In this document: one piece after another, positions 35,493-44,961 of the stretch | How the letters are laid out: each line of letters begins with the position of its first letter | Numbering within the stretch: the stretch's first letter is position 1 | NCBI GenBank assembly: GCA_000156115.1 | Contig: DS995276.1 | Span: 1,129,523-1,193,522 of the forward strand | Length of the DNA stretch: 64,000 nucleotides | Origin: Rhodobacteraceae bacterium HTCC2083 | Lineage (GTDB): Bacteria > Pseudomonadota > Alphaproteobacteria > Rhodobacterales > Rhodobacteraceae | Direction of reading: 5' to 3' | Translations under genes and position numbers: made by a program | Notes under the pieces: generated by a model | What the model was told of the DNA's origin: nothing | Database searches by the model: none | The model's input: the letters and a program-made list of their open reading frames with translations, nothing else

Positions 35493-36386
35493 TTACTGCG
35501 CTGCGCGTTCTGCTGCCATGATACCGGTCAAATAGCCATGCAGGTCGTCGCGTAAATCATCACGTGACAGACCAAACGCAACTGTCGCCTGCAAGAAGCC
35601 CGACTTGGACCCGCAATCGAAACGCTGGCCACGGAAACGATATCCATAAACGCCACGATCCGAGCCTATCTCTTGCGCAATCGCATCGGTTAGTTGGATT
35701 TCACCACCTGCACCAGATTTGATCTTGTTGAGGTTCTTCAAAACATAAGGCGACAGAATATAACGACCAATAACAGCTAGGTTGGACGGCTCTGTCCCGG
35801 GCGCTGGCTTTTCCACCATGCCTTTGACGGACACCATTGATCCCATATCTTCTTGGACGTCTAGAACACCGTAGGAAGACGCCTTTTCTGGCGGGACTTC
35901 CATCGCAGCAACCATATTGCCGCCGGTTTCTTCATAGGCTTCAACCATTTGCTGCAAGCAAGGTTTTTCCGCTGCAATTACATCGTCAGGCAAGATTACC
36001 GCAAAAGGCTCATTCCCGATCAAACGGCGTGCACACCAAACCGCATGACCAAGGCCTAGCGCTTTGTGTTGGCGCATGTAGGCGATTGCGCCACTGTCCA
36101 TGTTGGTCGATTTGAGGATTTCAAGAAGGTCATCTTTTCCCTTCTTACGAAGTTCATTTTCCAGCTGCGGGGAGTGATCAAAGTAATCCTCAAGCGCTCC
36201 TTTACCACGCGAGGTCACAAAAATGAATTCTTTGATGCCCGCCGCACGTGCTTCATCAATCGCGTACTGAATAAGAGGGCGATCAACGAGCGTCATGATC
36301 TCTTTAGGAACAGACTTTGTCGCTGGTAAAAACCGCGTACCTAACCCAGCGACGGGAAAGATAGCCTTTGTTACTTTGTTACGCAT
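35493..36386 (-). CDS. galU: UTP-glucose-1-phosphate uridylyltransferase
   Basis: This 297-residue nucleotidyltransferase has the activation loop GLGTRFLPATKSVPKEIM, then RPLIQYAIDEA, FVTSRGKGALEDYFD, LGLGHAVWCAR and FAVILPDDVI. It makes UDP-glucose. It is the first gene of the minus-strand operon that continues through galE, three glycosyltransferases, the sulfotransferase and the aminotransferase. About 107 bases separate it from the glycosyltransferase gene upstream. Confidence 0.93.
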   Translation of the reverse strand: MRNKVTKAIFPVAGLGTRFLPATKSVPKEIMTLVDRPLIQYAIDEARAAGIKEFIFVTSRGKGALEDYFDHSPQLENELRKKGKDDLLEILKSTNMDSGAIAYMRQHKALGLGHAVWCARRLIGNEPFAVILPDDVIAAEKPCLQQMVEAYEETGGNMVAAMEVPPEKASSYGVLDVQEDMGSMVSVKGMVEKPAPGTEPSNLAVIGRYILSPYVLKNLNKIKSGAGGEIQLTDAIAQEIGSDRGVYGYRFRGQRFDCGSKSGFLQATVAFGLSRDDLRDDLHGYLTGIMAAERAAQ

Positions 36387-36493
36387 ACTGACATCCCCAG
36401 CGTTAATTCGTCACCATTTTCACATCCACTAAATGCGAATTGGGTTCTAATCATGTCAAAAAGTCGAATTTCGAGTGTATTGTTTCCGAATTC

Positions 36494-37738
36494 TCATCCC
36501 CACGTTGATTTTGTTGGGAAACCACGCACCATAGCAAGGCGCTTGACCTCTTTCGATATTCTTTTTCTCCGCTTGTTCAATAAATACCTCGGTCCAGAGC
36601 GTATACTACGCCCAAAAAGCCCGCCCGACTGCACCCAAACTCCCCCGTTGGTAAAGCGTACTTTATGTGCTCTCGCAGAGGTTGAAAAAATGAAAGCAGA
36701 GGCACGACCACCTTCTTTCACAATAGTCTCTGCGTCGCTCAGTACGCGTCGTAACTCTGATCGTTTGCCCGCAAGGACAGCATGATCACTTGAAGGACGG
36801 CGCTCCATCGGTTGGAATCCGGTTGCGGCGTTTGGAATCGCTCGTATGACCAAGATCTCGCGCGATTTGCCGACAGCAACCCCTTTATCGAACGACGCAA
36901 GTAAGCGCCGCACATCACGCGGTTCGACCAGCCCATTTACCATGTGCCTCAGCACCCGCCGCCTTTGGTCGTGCCGCGCACGTACCAAGGTTTCAAAATT
37001 ACCACTCGCATGTTTGCGCAAATAGACGGCAAGGCTTGCACCGATCTCAAACAGATCTGTGGGCACTCTATCACTCCGCCGCGTCGCGCTGGCTCTGTAG
37101 CCATGATGTACCTGCGCAAGTGGCGCGATAGCGGTACGATAACCAGCATACATTAGCCGGAAATTGACGTCAGTTTCATCCAGATAAAAACGAAATGCAG
37201 GATCAAACCCACCCATCTGCGCAATCACATCACGGCGCAAAGCCATGTTCGTGCCTTCGGTCTTGATCGCGCGACCATTCGAAGGGGTCAAAACGCTGAT
37301 CTGGTCTTCGGCAACCTCCAGCGCTGCAGCCTCACCAAAGACATCAACACTGCGCGCTTTCCATTGGAAACTGATCCCGTTGCGCCCGATCACGAATCCA
37401 CCAGCGGCAGCGACATCGGGGTCACGAAACCCAGCGGTAAGATAGTTAAGCCACGTGGGTTCTGGTACCGCATCGTCGTCAATAAAAGCGACAACTTCGC
37501 CAGCGGCCTCAGCGATCCCAAGGTTGCGTGCGGCAGATATGTTGGCTTCGTTAAACTCGATCACTTTCAGATCATCGAAGAACAGCAACTCACGTACAGC
37601 GCTGAGACCATCACTATCAGCAACCAAAACAACTTCGAAATTGGGGTAATCAAGCTGGGAAATGCCAAGCAGGCACAACGGTAAATCAGCAGCGCGGCCT
37701 CTGCTCACAACAATGACAGAGACCGTTGGCGTGCTCAT
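36494..37738 (-). CDS. Family 2 glycosyltransferase
   Basis: This 414-residue GT2 protein has an N-terminal GT-A domain (PTVSVIVVSRGRAADLPLCL, EVVLVADSDG, AEAAGEVVAFIDDDAVPEPTW with the DDD metal site, and NMALRRDVIAQMGGFDP). The C-terminal 160 residues are poorly conserved. It overlaps the CMP-Kdo synthetase gene by four bases (ATGA), so it may act on a Kdo-containing glycan. Confidence 0.85.
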   Translation of the reverse strand: MSTPTVSVIVVSRGRAADLPLCLLGISQLDYPNFEVVLVADSDGLSAVRELLFFDDLKVIEFNEANISAARNLGIAEAAGEVVAFIDDDAVPEPTWLNYLTAGFRDPDVAAAGGFVIGRNGISFQWKARSVDVFGEAAALEVAEDQISVLTPSNGRAIKTEGTNMALRRDVIAQMGGFDPAFRFYLDETDVNFRLMYAGYRTAIAPLAQVHHGYRASATRRSDRVPTDLFEIGASLAVYLRKHASGNFETLVRARHDQRRRVLRHMVNGLVEPRDVRRLLASFDKGVAVGKSREILVIRAIPNAATGFQPMERRPSSDHAVLAGKRSELRRVLSDAETIVKEGGRASAFIFSTSARAHKVRFTNGGVWVQSGGLFGRSIRSGPRYLLNKRRKRISKEVKRLAMVRGFPTKSTWG

Positions 37739-38535
37739 TCAACCCCCATCTCCTGCATCATGCGTTCCAGCACAGGGACATCTTCGGGATTATTCAGTTC
37801 CCAGAATTGTTTTCCGCGCGCTTCGACTTCGACGCATCGCACGGTGCCGCCTTGCTCCATAAAGCGAAGCTGCTCTAAGCCTTCAAGGTGCTCCAAAGGA
37901 CCCACTTGCCAAGTCGGATAGGTCATCAATGCAACGGGGCGATAAGCATAAACGCCAACATGATGAAAAACGGGCGTTTCAGCATCATCCGCATAAGTGT
38001 CAGAGGTAAACGGAACCACCTCTTTCGAGAAATACATCGCGCGCATATTTGCATCAAACACAGCAGTTGTTCCGCCGACACGCCCCGCTTTACGATCCGC
38101 GAGAAATCCGTTCAGCGCGCGTCCGTCACAGCGCAAAACAGGCGTTGCGATATCGGCCTCAGGTGTGGCGCGCATGGCGCTTACAAGATCTTCAACGAAC
38201 CAATGGGGTGTTAAGGGTGCGTCGCCTTGCAGGTTCACCACAATCTCTGCATCGCTACCCAACGCGTCATACGCCGCTGCACAACGTTCCGTGCCATTGG
38301 CGCAGCGTTCAGGCGTCATCACCACCTCTGCACCAAACGCTTCTGCCGCGTCTTTGATGCGATCATCATCCGTCGCAACAACCACACGGTCCACACCGTT
38401 CACAGCGATTGCCGCCTCCCATGCTCGCTGAATGAGCGAGCGTGATTGGCCACTTGCACCCTTAAGCTCAGCCAAAGGTTTTGCAGGATAGCGTGTCGAG
38501 GCATAACGCGCGGGGATGACAATCAAGACTGACAT
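37735..38535 (-). CDS. kdsB: 3-deoxy-manno-octulosonate cytidylyltransferase
   Basis: This 266-residue enzyme activates Kdo as CMP-Kdo. Motifs are VIPARYASTRYPAKPLAEL, VVVATDD, VMTPERCANGTERCA, EIVVNLQGDAPL and HVGVYAYR. The NGTERCA and LQGDAPL stretches differ a little from the commonest KdsB forms (SGTER, QGDEP), which is usual for capsule-locus KpsU-like copies. It is therefore either the LPS enzyme or a capsule-specific copy. It abuts cysQ. Confidence 0.87.
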   Translation of the reverse strand: MSVLIVIPARYASTRYPAKPLAELKGASGQSRSLIQRAWEAAIAVNGVDRVVVATDDDRIKDAAEAFGAEVVMTPERCANGTERCAAAYDALGSDAEIVVNLQGDAPLTPHWFVEDLVSAMRATPEADIATPVLRCDGRALNGFLADRKAGRVGGTTAVFDANMRAMYFSKEVVPFTSDTYADDAETPVFHHVGVYAYRPVALMTYPTWQVGPLEHLEGLEQLRFMEQGGTVRCVEVEARGKQFWELNNPEDVPVLERMMQEMGVE

Positions 38536-39333
38536 TTAGGCGTCTTTCAATTCAACATCAGGCGAATAGGCAATGAAGAAGGGATTAGCGAAACCATCTT
38601 TGCCATAGGCCAAATCTTCATGGTTATCGAAACGCACAACACGTCCACCCGCACCCGTTAGAATAGCATGCCCTGCGGCTGTGTCCCACTCCATCGTGCG
38701 ACCAACGCGCGGATAAATATCCGCTTCACCCGTGGCGATTAGACAGAATTTCAGAGACGATCCCGCGCTCTTCATATCGCGCACTTGATACTTGTTTATG
38801 TAGTCATCCGTCGCCTGATCGCGGTGCGATTTGGACGCGACCACATAAAGCGCTTTGTTGTCCGGCTTGCTGACTGCGATCAAATTTTGCTGGCCTATCA
38901 CATCGGGATGCAATGGCCCTGTCTCTTCAATAGATTGGCCGTCTGCACGCGTGTAGAACATCCGCTTTTTCGCAGGCGCATAGACGACGCCACGCGTCGG
39001 CATGCCGTTCTCGACATAAGCGATATTGACAGTAAAATCGCCACGACGGTGGATGAACTCTTTTGTACCATCCAAAGGATCGACAATCAGGAACGTGTCA
39101 CCCGTTGCGCTATGGGACTCTGACTGCTCTTCAGTGACCAGAATCACATCGGGAAACGCCGCACGCAGACCTGCGGAAATAAGCGCATCAGCAGCTTCGT
39201 CGGCGGCGGTGACAGGGCTGTCGTCGGATTTTGATTTCACATCGAAATCATCCCGACCATAGATGTCCATAATCACATCACCCGCGGCGAGCGACAGACG
39301 GCGCATCGTTTCTTCCAGTTGCTTGTAGTCCAT
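38536..39333 (-). CDS. cysQ: 3'(2'),5'-bisphosphate nucleotidase CysQ
   Basis: This 265-residue inositol-monophosphatase-family enzyme has the metal sites DDSPVTAADEAAD, FLIVDPLDGTKEFIHR and EWDTAAGHAIL. CysQ degrades PAP, the by-product of sulfotransferases and of sulfate assimilation. The start at 39333 (MDYKQLEETM) is chosen from family length. It abuts kdsB and lies near the sulfotransferase gene, so it may recycle PAP from glycan sulfation. It diverges from the KpsM-like permease gene. Confidence 0.9.
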   Translation of the reverse strand: MDYKQLEETMRRLSLAAGDVIMDIYGRDDFDVKSKSDDSPVTAADEAADALISAGLRAAFPDVILVTEEQSESHSATGDTFLIVDPLDGTKEFIHRRGDFTVNIAYVENGMPTRGVVYAPAKKRMFYTRADGQSIEETGPLHPDVIGQQNLIAVSKPDNKALYVVASKSHRDQATDDYINKYQVRDMKSAGSSLKFCLIATGEADIYPRVGRTMEWDTAAGHAILTGAGGRVVRFDNHEDLAYGKDGFANPFFIAYSPDVELKDA

Positions 39334-39456
39334 GTTGCCCCATTCCTGCCCAAGATCATTCGTAATATTGATAAATTCTCCATCCCTCTTATGATAGGAG
39401 AGAGCGAGAACGGCAATAATCATCAACAAATTCGTCGCATATCAGGCAGAAAACAC

Positions 39457-40278
39457 ATGTTTCAGGTTCGAAGACGCGAAACCACATTCGGTAAGGTCCT
39501 CACATTTAGTGACCTCGTGTACCACAACATCGTGCACACAATCCGTAAGGCGCACGGCAACGCGTTGATGAGTATCGTCGTCAACTTGTTGCAAATGATC
39601 ATCTTCGTGCTCGCGTTCTATTTCATGTTTACCATTCTCGGCCTACGCGGTGCAGTGCTGCGCGGCGATTTTATGGTCTACATTATGACTGGCATCTTCC
39701 TGTTCATGACGCACATTAAAACTGTAGGTGCAGTCACAGGGTCGGACGGACCCGCGTCGCCGATGATGAAACACACACCGATGAACACATCGATTTCCAT
39801 CGTCGCGGCGGCATTGTCCCAGCTCTATATCCAGATGATGTCACTCGTTGTGATCATGTTCGGCTACCACGTGCTTGTAACGCCATTTGTCATTCTGGAT
39901 GTTGCGGGTGTGATGTTCATGATCTGGCTGGCTTGGTTCACCGCATTCGCAATCGGCTTGGTCTTTCTCGCAATCAAGCCTTGGTCGCCAGGCACCACAA
40001 GCCTACTTTCGACGATTTATCAACGTGCCAATATGATCTGTTCTGGGAAAATGTTCGTCGCAAATTCACTGACACCCCAGTTGCTAAGCTTTTTCGACTG
40101 GAACCCGCTGTTTCACTGCATCGATCAAGCACGCGGGTTCGCATTTGTAAACTATGTACCGCGCAACTCGAACTGGGAGTATGCGTTTTACCTTGGCCTC
40201 GTGTTCTTGTTGATCGGTATGATGGGCGAATTCTACACGCGCAAACATGCCTCCGCGAGCTGGAGCGCACGACAATAA
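39457..40278 (+). CDS. Polysaccharide ABC-2 exporter permease (KpsM/Wzm-like)
   Basis: This 273-residue membrane protein has six hydrophobic segments in the ABC-2 pattern (for example LLQMIIFVLAFYFMFTILGL and YHVLVTPFVILDVAGVMFMI). The C-terminal part has NPLFHCIDQARGFAFVNYVP, seen in capsule exporter permeases. It would carry capsular polysaccharide across the inner membrane with a KpsT ATPase, but no such ATPase is in this window. ATG at 39457 is preferred; a longer frame starts upstream and overlaps cysQ. Confidence 0.82.
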   Translation: MFQVRRRETTFGKVLTFSDLVYHNIVHTIRKAHGNALMSIVVNLLQMIIFVLAFYFMFTILGLRGAVLRGDFMVYIMTGIFLFMTHIKTVGAVTGSDGPASPMMKHTPMNTSISIVAAALSQLYIQMMSLVVIMFGYHVLVTPFVILDVAGVMFMIWLAWFTAFAIGLVFLAIKPWSPGTTSLLSTIYQRANMICSGKMFVANSLTPQLLSFFDWNPLFHCIDQARGFAFVNYVPRNSNWEYAFYLGLVFLLIGMMGEFYTRKHASASWSARQ

Positions 40279-40880
40279 TACGCCTCTTCGCATTCCTTGC
40301 GCTTTTCCTGCCAGGCCATGAATTAGCCGACAGTTTTCCTGCGCGATACTCTGTGAACGGTATTGCCGCGAATGACACCTTGAACATCCGCGCAGAGCCG
40401 AACGCAAGTTCGCCAAAACTTGGAAGCTACCCACCCTTTGCCATAAACATAGAGATGCTACGGGTCAGTGAGGATGCTAAATGGGGCATGATTGGCATGA
40501 GTGAGGGCAACGGCTGGGTCGCCATGCGGTATCTCAAAGTGACGCCAAACGACACCTCATACACCATATCGCGCCCGCTTAACTGTTCCGGAACGGAGCC
40601 ATTTTGGGCCCCAAATATGACACCGCGCGGCACGGAGTTCACCGAACTTGGCGCATCCCGCATCGATCTTAAAGACATTAGTGAGGCGGTTGCACAACCA
40701 GGATCTTTAGCGAAGTTTGAAGAAGGCCCAACCAAAATTTACTCGCTGATGCTCGAGCCCGCACAATGCAGCGATCGGATGAGCGATCGAGAGTTTGGCT
40801 TCACGGGGCGCGTCTTTATCGAAGCACCGGACGGCAATCGCTACTTACGCGGTTACTGCACAATGGGCGCGACAAGATAG
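40278..40880 (+). CDS. Secreted SH3-domain protein, unusual start codon
   Basis: This protein of about 200 residues begins with a signal-like segment (RLFAFLALFLPGHELAD), then a bacterial SH3 domain (IAANDTLNIRAEPNASSPKL, GWVAMRYLKV). The C-terminal domain contains LNCSGTEPFWAPNM and cysteines near 100, 160 and 195. No ATG, GTG or TTG lies in frame before the signal segment. ATA at 40278 overlaps the upstream stop as TAATA, where relatives would have TAATG, and CTG at 40260 is the other option. It is probably periplasmic. The gene may be translationally weak. Confidence 0.65.
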   Translation: MRLFAFLALFLPGHELADSFPARYSVNGIAANDTLNIRAEPNASSPKLGSYPPFAINIEMLRVSEDAKWGMIGMSEGNGWVAMRYLKVTPNDTSYTISRPLNCSGTEPFWAPNMTPRGTEFTELGASRIDLKDISEAVAQPGSLAKFEEGPTKIYSLMLEPAQCSDRMSDREFGFTGRVFIEAPDGNRYLRGYCTMGATR

Positions 40881-40891
40881 GTCGCGACGTC

Positions 40892-41494
40892 TCAGGTCAC
40901 GACACGCAGCGTTAGGTTTAAACGACCCCCTTTAGCGAGCACACGTGACGATCCAAACCGAATTTTATCAACGCCATGATACGTCAGCCGTGCATCGCCA
41001 CCCATGACAACAACGTCGCCTGAGGTAAGCCAAATCGACTCAGTCTTGCCGCCGCGTTCAAGGTTGCCAATGCGAAACAACGCATCATCGCCAAGCGAGA
41101 CAGACACGACAGGATACGAAAAGTCGCCCTCATCGCGATCCTGATGCATACCCATCTTCGCGTCTTCGCCATAGAAATTCATCAAACAGCATTCTGGCGT
41201 GCGATCTGACCCGCTCACATCATTCCATATTTTGATGACAGGCGCGGGGATCGCTGGCCAAGCCATGCCGTCAGGATGTGCACGCGAATAACGATAGCCA
41301 GAGCGATCAGAGACCCAGCCAAAGTCACCCGCAGAGGTCATGCGCACACGCATCGGTTTGCCATATGGGGTCATCGGCGAAAACAGCGGCGCAGCTTTCG
41401 CAACCTCGCGCACCGCATCCACAAGCTGCTGTTGCGTCGCACTGTTGAGCAACCCTTTGTAAATCTCAAAACCGCGAAGGGTCAGCTTTTCCAA
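40892..41494 (-). CDS. alkB: AlkB-family 2-oxoglutarate/Fe(II) DNA repair dioxygenase
   Basis: This 200-residue enzyme has the iron-binding HxD...H set H117 and D119 (MGMHQDRDE) and H173 (LTYHGVDK), and the 2-oxoglutarate arginines R191/R197 (GRLNLTLRVV). CLMNFYGEDAKM matches the AlkB nucleotide-recognition lid. It oxidatively removes alkyl lesions such as 1-methyladenine. It is a single gene, divergent from dnaK. Confidence 0.9.
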   Translation of the reverse strand: MEKLTLRGFEIYKGLLNSATQQQLVDAVREVAKAAPLFSPMTPYGKPMRVRMTSAGDFGWVSDRSGYRYSRAHPDGMAWPAIPAPVIKIWNDVSGSDRTPECCLMNFYGEDAKMGMHQDRDEGDFSYPVVSVSLGDDALFRIGNLERGGKTESIWLTSGDVVVMGGDARLTYHGVDKIRFGSSRVLAKGGRLNLTLRVVT

Positions 41495-41576
41495 GGTGTC
41501 ATTAACTCCAAATTCATTCTAAACGCGAAAATTACGCAGGAACTGCGCAAAATCGCAAAATGAGTGGCGCACAATC

Positions 41577-41605
41577 CTTGCAGCACCCATTCACGCTCCT
41601 TATAT
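41577..41605 (+). promoter_or_regulatory. Sigma-32-like heat-shock promoter of dnaK
   Basis: CTTGCA at 41577-41582, a 15-base spacer and CCTTATAT at 41598-41605, about 115 bases before the dnaK start. The CTTG box and spacing match the alphaproteobacterial RpoH consensus moderately. No CIRCE element is seen. Confidence 0.5.
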
Positions 41606-41718
41606 ACCGCTCGAACGTTGGTTTGCACCTTTGCAAATCACTAACCAATCGGGGCGCAGATGCCATAACGGGTTTGCGTCTCGTGACATCGCCTTGACCT
41701 AAAAAAGGGATTGAAACT

Positions 41719-43629
41719 ATGGCCAAAGTAATTGGTATTGACCTCGGTACGACAAACAGCTGCGTGTCCATCATGGACGGCTCTCAGCCACGCGTAATTG
41801 AAAACGCAGAAGGCGCGCGCACGACACCTTCTATTGTTGCTTTCACAGATGACGAGCGCCTTGTAGGCCAGCCGGCAAAACGGCAGGCCGTCACGAACCC
41901 AGACAACACAGTCTTCGGCGTGAAGCGCCTCATCGGTCGCCGCTTTGACGACGAGCACTTGAAAAAGGATCTTAAGAACCTGCCGTTCTCTGTTGTCGAT
42001 GGCGGCAATGGTGACGCTTGGGTTGAGGCTAAGGGTGACAAATACTCACCAAGCCAGATCTCTGCCTTCATCCTCGGTAAGATGAAAGAAACCGCAGAAA
42101 GCTATCTTGGCGAAGGTGTGACCCAAGCGGTTATCACCGTTCCTGCGTATTTCAACGACGCACAACGCCAAGCAACGAAAGACGCAGGCAAGATTGCTGG
42201 CCTCGAAGTGCTGCGTATCATCAACGAGCCGACAGCGGCCGCGCTAGCCTATGGCCTTGATAAAGAAGAGACACAGACAATTGCGGTCTACGACCTCGGC
42301 GGTGGTACATTCGACGTCACTATCCTTGAGATCGACGACGGCCTGTTCGAAGTAAAATCCACCAACGGTGATACGTTCCTTGGCGGTGAAGACTTTGACA
42401 TGCGCATCGTCAATTATCTTGCCGATCAATTCAAGAAAGAGAACGGCGTTGATCTGACCAAAGACAAGATGGCGCTTCAGCGTTTGAAGGAAGCGGCCGA
42501 GAAAGCGAAGATTGAATTGTCTTCCGCGAACCAGACAGAGATCAACCAACCGTTTATCTCTATGGATCCAAAAGGTGGCCAGCCACTTCACATGGTTCTG
42601 AAACTGACGCGTGCAAAGCTGGAAAGCCTTGTGTCCGATCTGATCAAAGCGTCTATCAAGCCTTGCCAAGCGGCGCTTAAGGACGCGGGTCTGTCCACAT
42701 CCGACATCGACGAAATCGTCCTTGTTGGTGGTATGACACGTATGCCGCGCGTTGTTGAAGAAGTGACAAAATTCTTCGGTAAAGAGCCACATAAGGGTGT
42801 GAACCCGGATGAGGTTGTTGCGATGGGTGCCGCCATTCAGGCGGGCGTTCTTCAGGGCGACGTTAAAGACGTTGTTCTTCTTGACGTCACGCCACTGTCT
42901 TTGGGCATTGAAACGCTCGGCGGCGTGTTCACACGTTTGATCGACCGCAACACGACGATCCCAACGAAGAAGTCCCAGATCTTCTCGACTGCAGAAGACA
43001 GCCAAAACGCCGTGACAATCCGGGTCTTCCAAGGTGAGCGTGAAATGGCGAACGACAACAAGATGCTCGGTCAGTTCAACCTTGAAAACATCCCACCAGC
43101 GCCACGCGGTCTGCCACAGATTGAAGTGACGTTTGACATCGACGCAAACGGCATCGTCGCTGTTGGCGCGATGGACAAGGGCACAGGCAAAGAGCAGAAG
43201 ATCACAATCCAGGCCTCTGGCGGTCTGTCTGACGACGATATCGATAAGATGGTCAAGGACGCGGAAGAGAATGCGGATGCGGACAAAGAGCGCCGCGAAT
43301 TGATCGAAGCGAAGAACCAGGCGGAAAGCCTCATCCACTCGACTGAAAAGTCCATGGAAGAGCATGCTGATAAGGTCGATCCGACAACTGTCGAAGCGAT
43401 TGAATTAGCGATTGCCGCACTCAAGGACGAGCTGGAAACAGAGAACGCCGACAAGATTAAGTCCGGCATCCAGAACGTGACTGAGTCCGCAATGAAGCTG
43501 GGTGAAGCCATCTACAAAGCGTCGCAAGACGAAGCAGATGACGAACCAATGGCAGCCGATCAAAACCCGGATGACGACATCGTTGATGCCGACTTTGAAG
43601 ACCTGAACGAAGACGAAAAGCGCGGGTAA
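41719..43629 (+). CDS. dnaK: Molecular chaperone DnaK (Hsp70)
   Basis: This 636-residue Hsp70 has [18 protein letters not shown] at the N-terminus, ATPase motifs [15 protein letters not shown] and [13 protein letters not shown], the interdomain linker [13 protein letters not shown], a substrate-binding beta domain and a helical lid ending in an acidic tail. It folds nascent and stressed proteins with DnaJ and GrpE. Length and motifs are normal. A hairpin-forming sequence separates it from dnaJ. Confidence 0.97.
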   Translation: MAKVIGIDLGTTNSCVSIMDGSQPRVIENAEGARTTPSIVAFTDDERLVGQPAKRQAVTNPDNTVFGVKRLIGRRFDDEHLKKDLKNLPFSVVDGGNGDAWVEAKGDKYSPSQISAFILGKMKETAESYLGEGVTQAVITVPAYFNDAQRQATKDAGKIAGLEVLRIINEPTAAALAYGLDKEETQTIAVYDLGGGTFDVTILEIDDGLFEVKSTNGDTFLGGEDFDMRIVNYLADQFKKENGVDLTKDKMALQRLKEAAEKAKIELSSANQTEINQPFISMDPKGGQPLHMVLKLTRAKLESLVSDLIKASIKPCQAALKDAGLSTSDIDEIVLVGGMTRMPRVVEEVTKFFGKEPHKGVNPDEVVAMGAAIQAGVLQGDVKDVVLLDVTPLSLGIETLGGVFTRLIDRNTTIPTKKSQIFSTAEDSQNAVTIRVFQGEREMANDNKMLGQFNLENIPPAPRGLPQIEVTFDIDANGIVAVGAMDKGTGKEQKITIQASGGLSDDDIDKMVKDAEENADADKERRELIEAKNQAESLIHSTEKSMEEHADKVDPTTVEAIELAIAALKDELETENADKIKSGIQNVTESAMKLGEAIYKASQDEADDEPMAADQNPDDDIVDADFEDLNEDEKRG

Positions 43630-43662
43630 GGGGTCGCGTTTTGTGCGGCCAACTTCCCTAAA

Positions 43663-43691
43663 GGGCCGGTCTGTTAAATCAGTGCCGGCCC
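43663..43691 (+). terminator. Hairpin between dnaK and dnaJ
   Basis: GGGCCGG (43663-43669) and CCGGCCC (43685-43691) pair, with an inner CTG/CAG stem. There is no U-run after it, so it is more likely a transcript-stabilising or attenuating hairpin than a full terminator. Confidence 0.5.
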
Positions 43692-43719
43692 AATGCGTTT
43701 CCTCAAAGGAGGATTTGTT

Positions 43720-44862
43720 ATGTCAAAACGAGACTATTACGACGTTCTAGGCATCGCCAAAGGTGCATCCACGGATGAGATCAAGAAGGGCTATCGCAAG
43801 AAGGCGAAAGAACTGCACCCCGATCGCAACTCGGACAATCCAAAAGCTGAAGAGCAATTCAAAGAGGCCAATGAAGCCCACGAAGTTCTGAAAGACCCCG
43901 AAAAGAAGGCGGCGTACGACCGTTATGGTCATGCGGCCTTTGAGGGTGGCATGGGCGGCGGTCGGCCTGGTGGCGGGCAAGGCGATTTTTCATCCGCCTT
44001 TTCAGACGTTTTCGATGACCTTTTTGGCGACTTCATGGGTGGCCAGCGCGGCGGCGGTGGCGGCCGCAATCGTGCGGCACGCGGTTCTGATTTGCGATTT
44101 AACCTCCGTGTTTCGCTTGAAGAGGCCTTCGCAGGCTTGCAAAAAACCATCAACGTCCCCTCGGCGGTAAACTGTACCAGCTGTGAAGGCACAGGCGCAG
44201 ATGGCGGCGCAGAGCCGACGAATTGCCCCACATGCTCCGGCATGGGCAAGGTCCGCGCGCAGCAGGGTTTCTTCACGGTTGAACGCACATGCCCAACGTG
44301 TTCCGGCATGGGTCAAATCATTAAGAACCCATGTAAGTCCTGCTCTGGTCAAGGCCGTGTCGAGAAAGAGCGCGCCCTAAGCGTGAACATTCCGGCGGGC
44401 GTTGAAACAGGTACACGCATTCGTCTTTCCGGCGAAGGCGAAGCAGGAATGCGCGGCGGGCCGTCCGGCGATCTCTACATCTTTATCGAAGTGAACAAGC
44501 ATAAACTGTTTGAACGCGAAGGTGTGAACCTGTTCTGCAATGTCCCTGTCTCCATGTCCTCTGCAGCGCTGGGTGGTGATATTGAAGTGCCAACGATTGA
44601 TGGCGGACGCAGCCGTGTGAAGATCCCAGCAGGTAGCCAATCTGGCCGTCAAATGCGTTTGCGTAGCAAAGGTATGCCAGCCCTTCGTGGTGGAGGCGCA
44701 GGTGATATGTTCATCGAACTTGCTGTGGAAACGCCTGTGAACCTGACCAGCCGTCAGAAAGAATTGCTCAAAGAATTTGAAGACCTCTCTGAGGACAACA
44801 ACCCTGAAAGCAAAAGCTTTTTCTCTTCCGTGAAATCCTTTTGGGATGGCATGAAGGGCTAA
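43720..44862 (+). CDS. dnaJ: Co-chaperone DnaJ (Hsp40)
   Basis: This 380-residue type I Hsp40 has a J domain with HPD ([10 protein letters not shown], about 33-35), a G/F-rich linker, four CxxCxGxG-type zinc motifs ([32 protein letters not shown]) and a C-terminal substrate domain. A strong AAAGGAGGA lies before ATG 43720. It stimulates DnaK ATPase. It follows dnaK in the same transcription unit. Confidence 0.96.
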   Translation: MSKRDYYDVLGIAKGASTDEIKKGYRKKAKELHPDRNSDNPKAEEQFKEANEAHEVLKDPEKKAAYDRYGHAAFEGGMGGGRPGGGQGDFSSAFSDVFDDLFGDFMGGQRGGGGGRNRAARGSDLRFNLRVSLEEAFAGLQKTINVPSAVNCTSCEGTGADGGAEPTNCPTCSGMGKVRAQQGFFTVERTCPTCSGMGQIIKNPCKSCSGQGRVEKERALSVNIPAGVETGTRIRLSGEGEAGMRGGPSGDLYIFIEVNKHKLFEREGVNLFCNVPVSMSSAALGGDIEVPTIDGGRSRVKIPAGSQSGRQMRLRSKGMPALRGGGAGDMFIELAVETPVNLTSRQKELLKEFEDLSEDNNPESKSFFSSVKSFWDGMKG

Positions 44863-44883
44863 AGCACGACACATCTAAATCTT

Positions 44884-44916
44884 AGTCCGGCCAGCTACGC
44901 TGCGCCGGACTTTTTT
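44884..44916 (+). terminator. Rho-independent terminator after dnaJ
   Basis: AGTCCGGC (44884-44891) pairs with GCCGGACT (44904-44911) and is followed by a run of T. It ends the dnaKJ transcript and overlaps the region just before radC. Confidence 0.85.
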
Positions 44917-44961
44917 ATGAAGTTAATTAAAAATTTATCGAATCGGCTGATCAAAGTCGGC

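Noticed and set aside
42244-43365. 373-codon minus-strand frame inside dnaK
   Set aside because: Antisense shadow of dnaK; no family signature.
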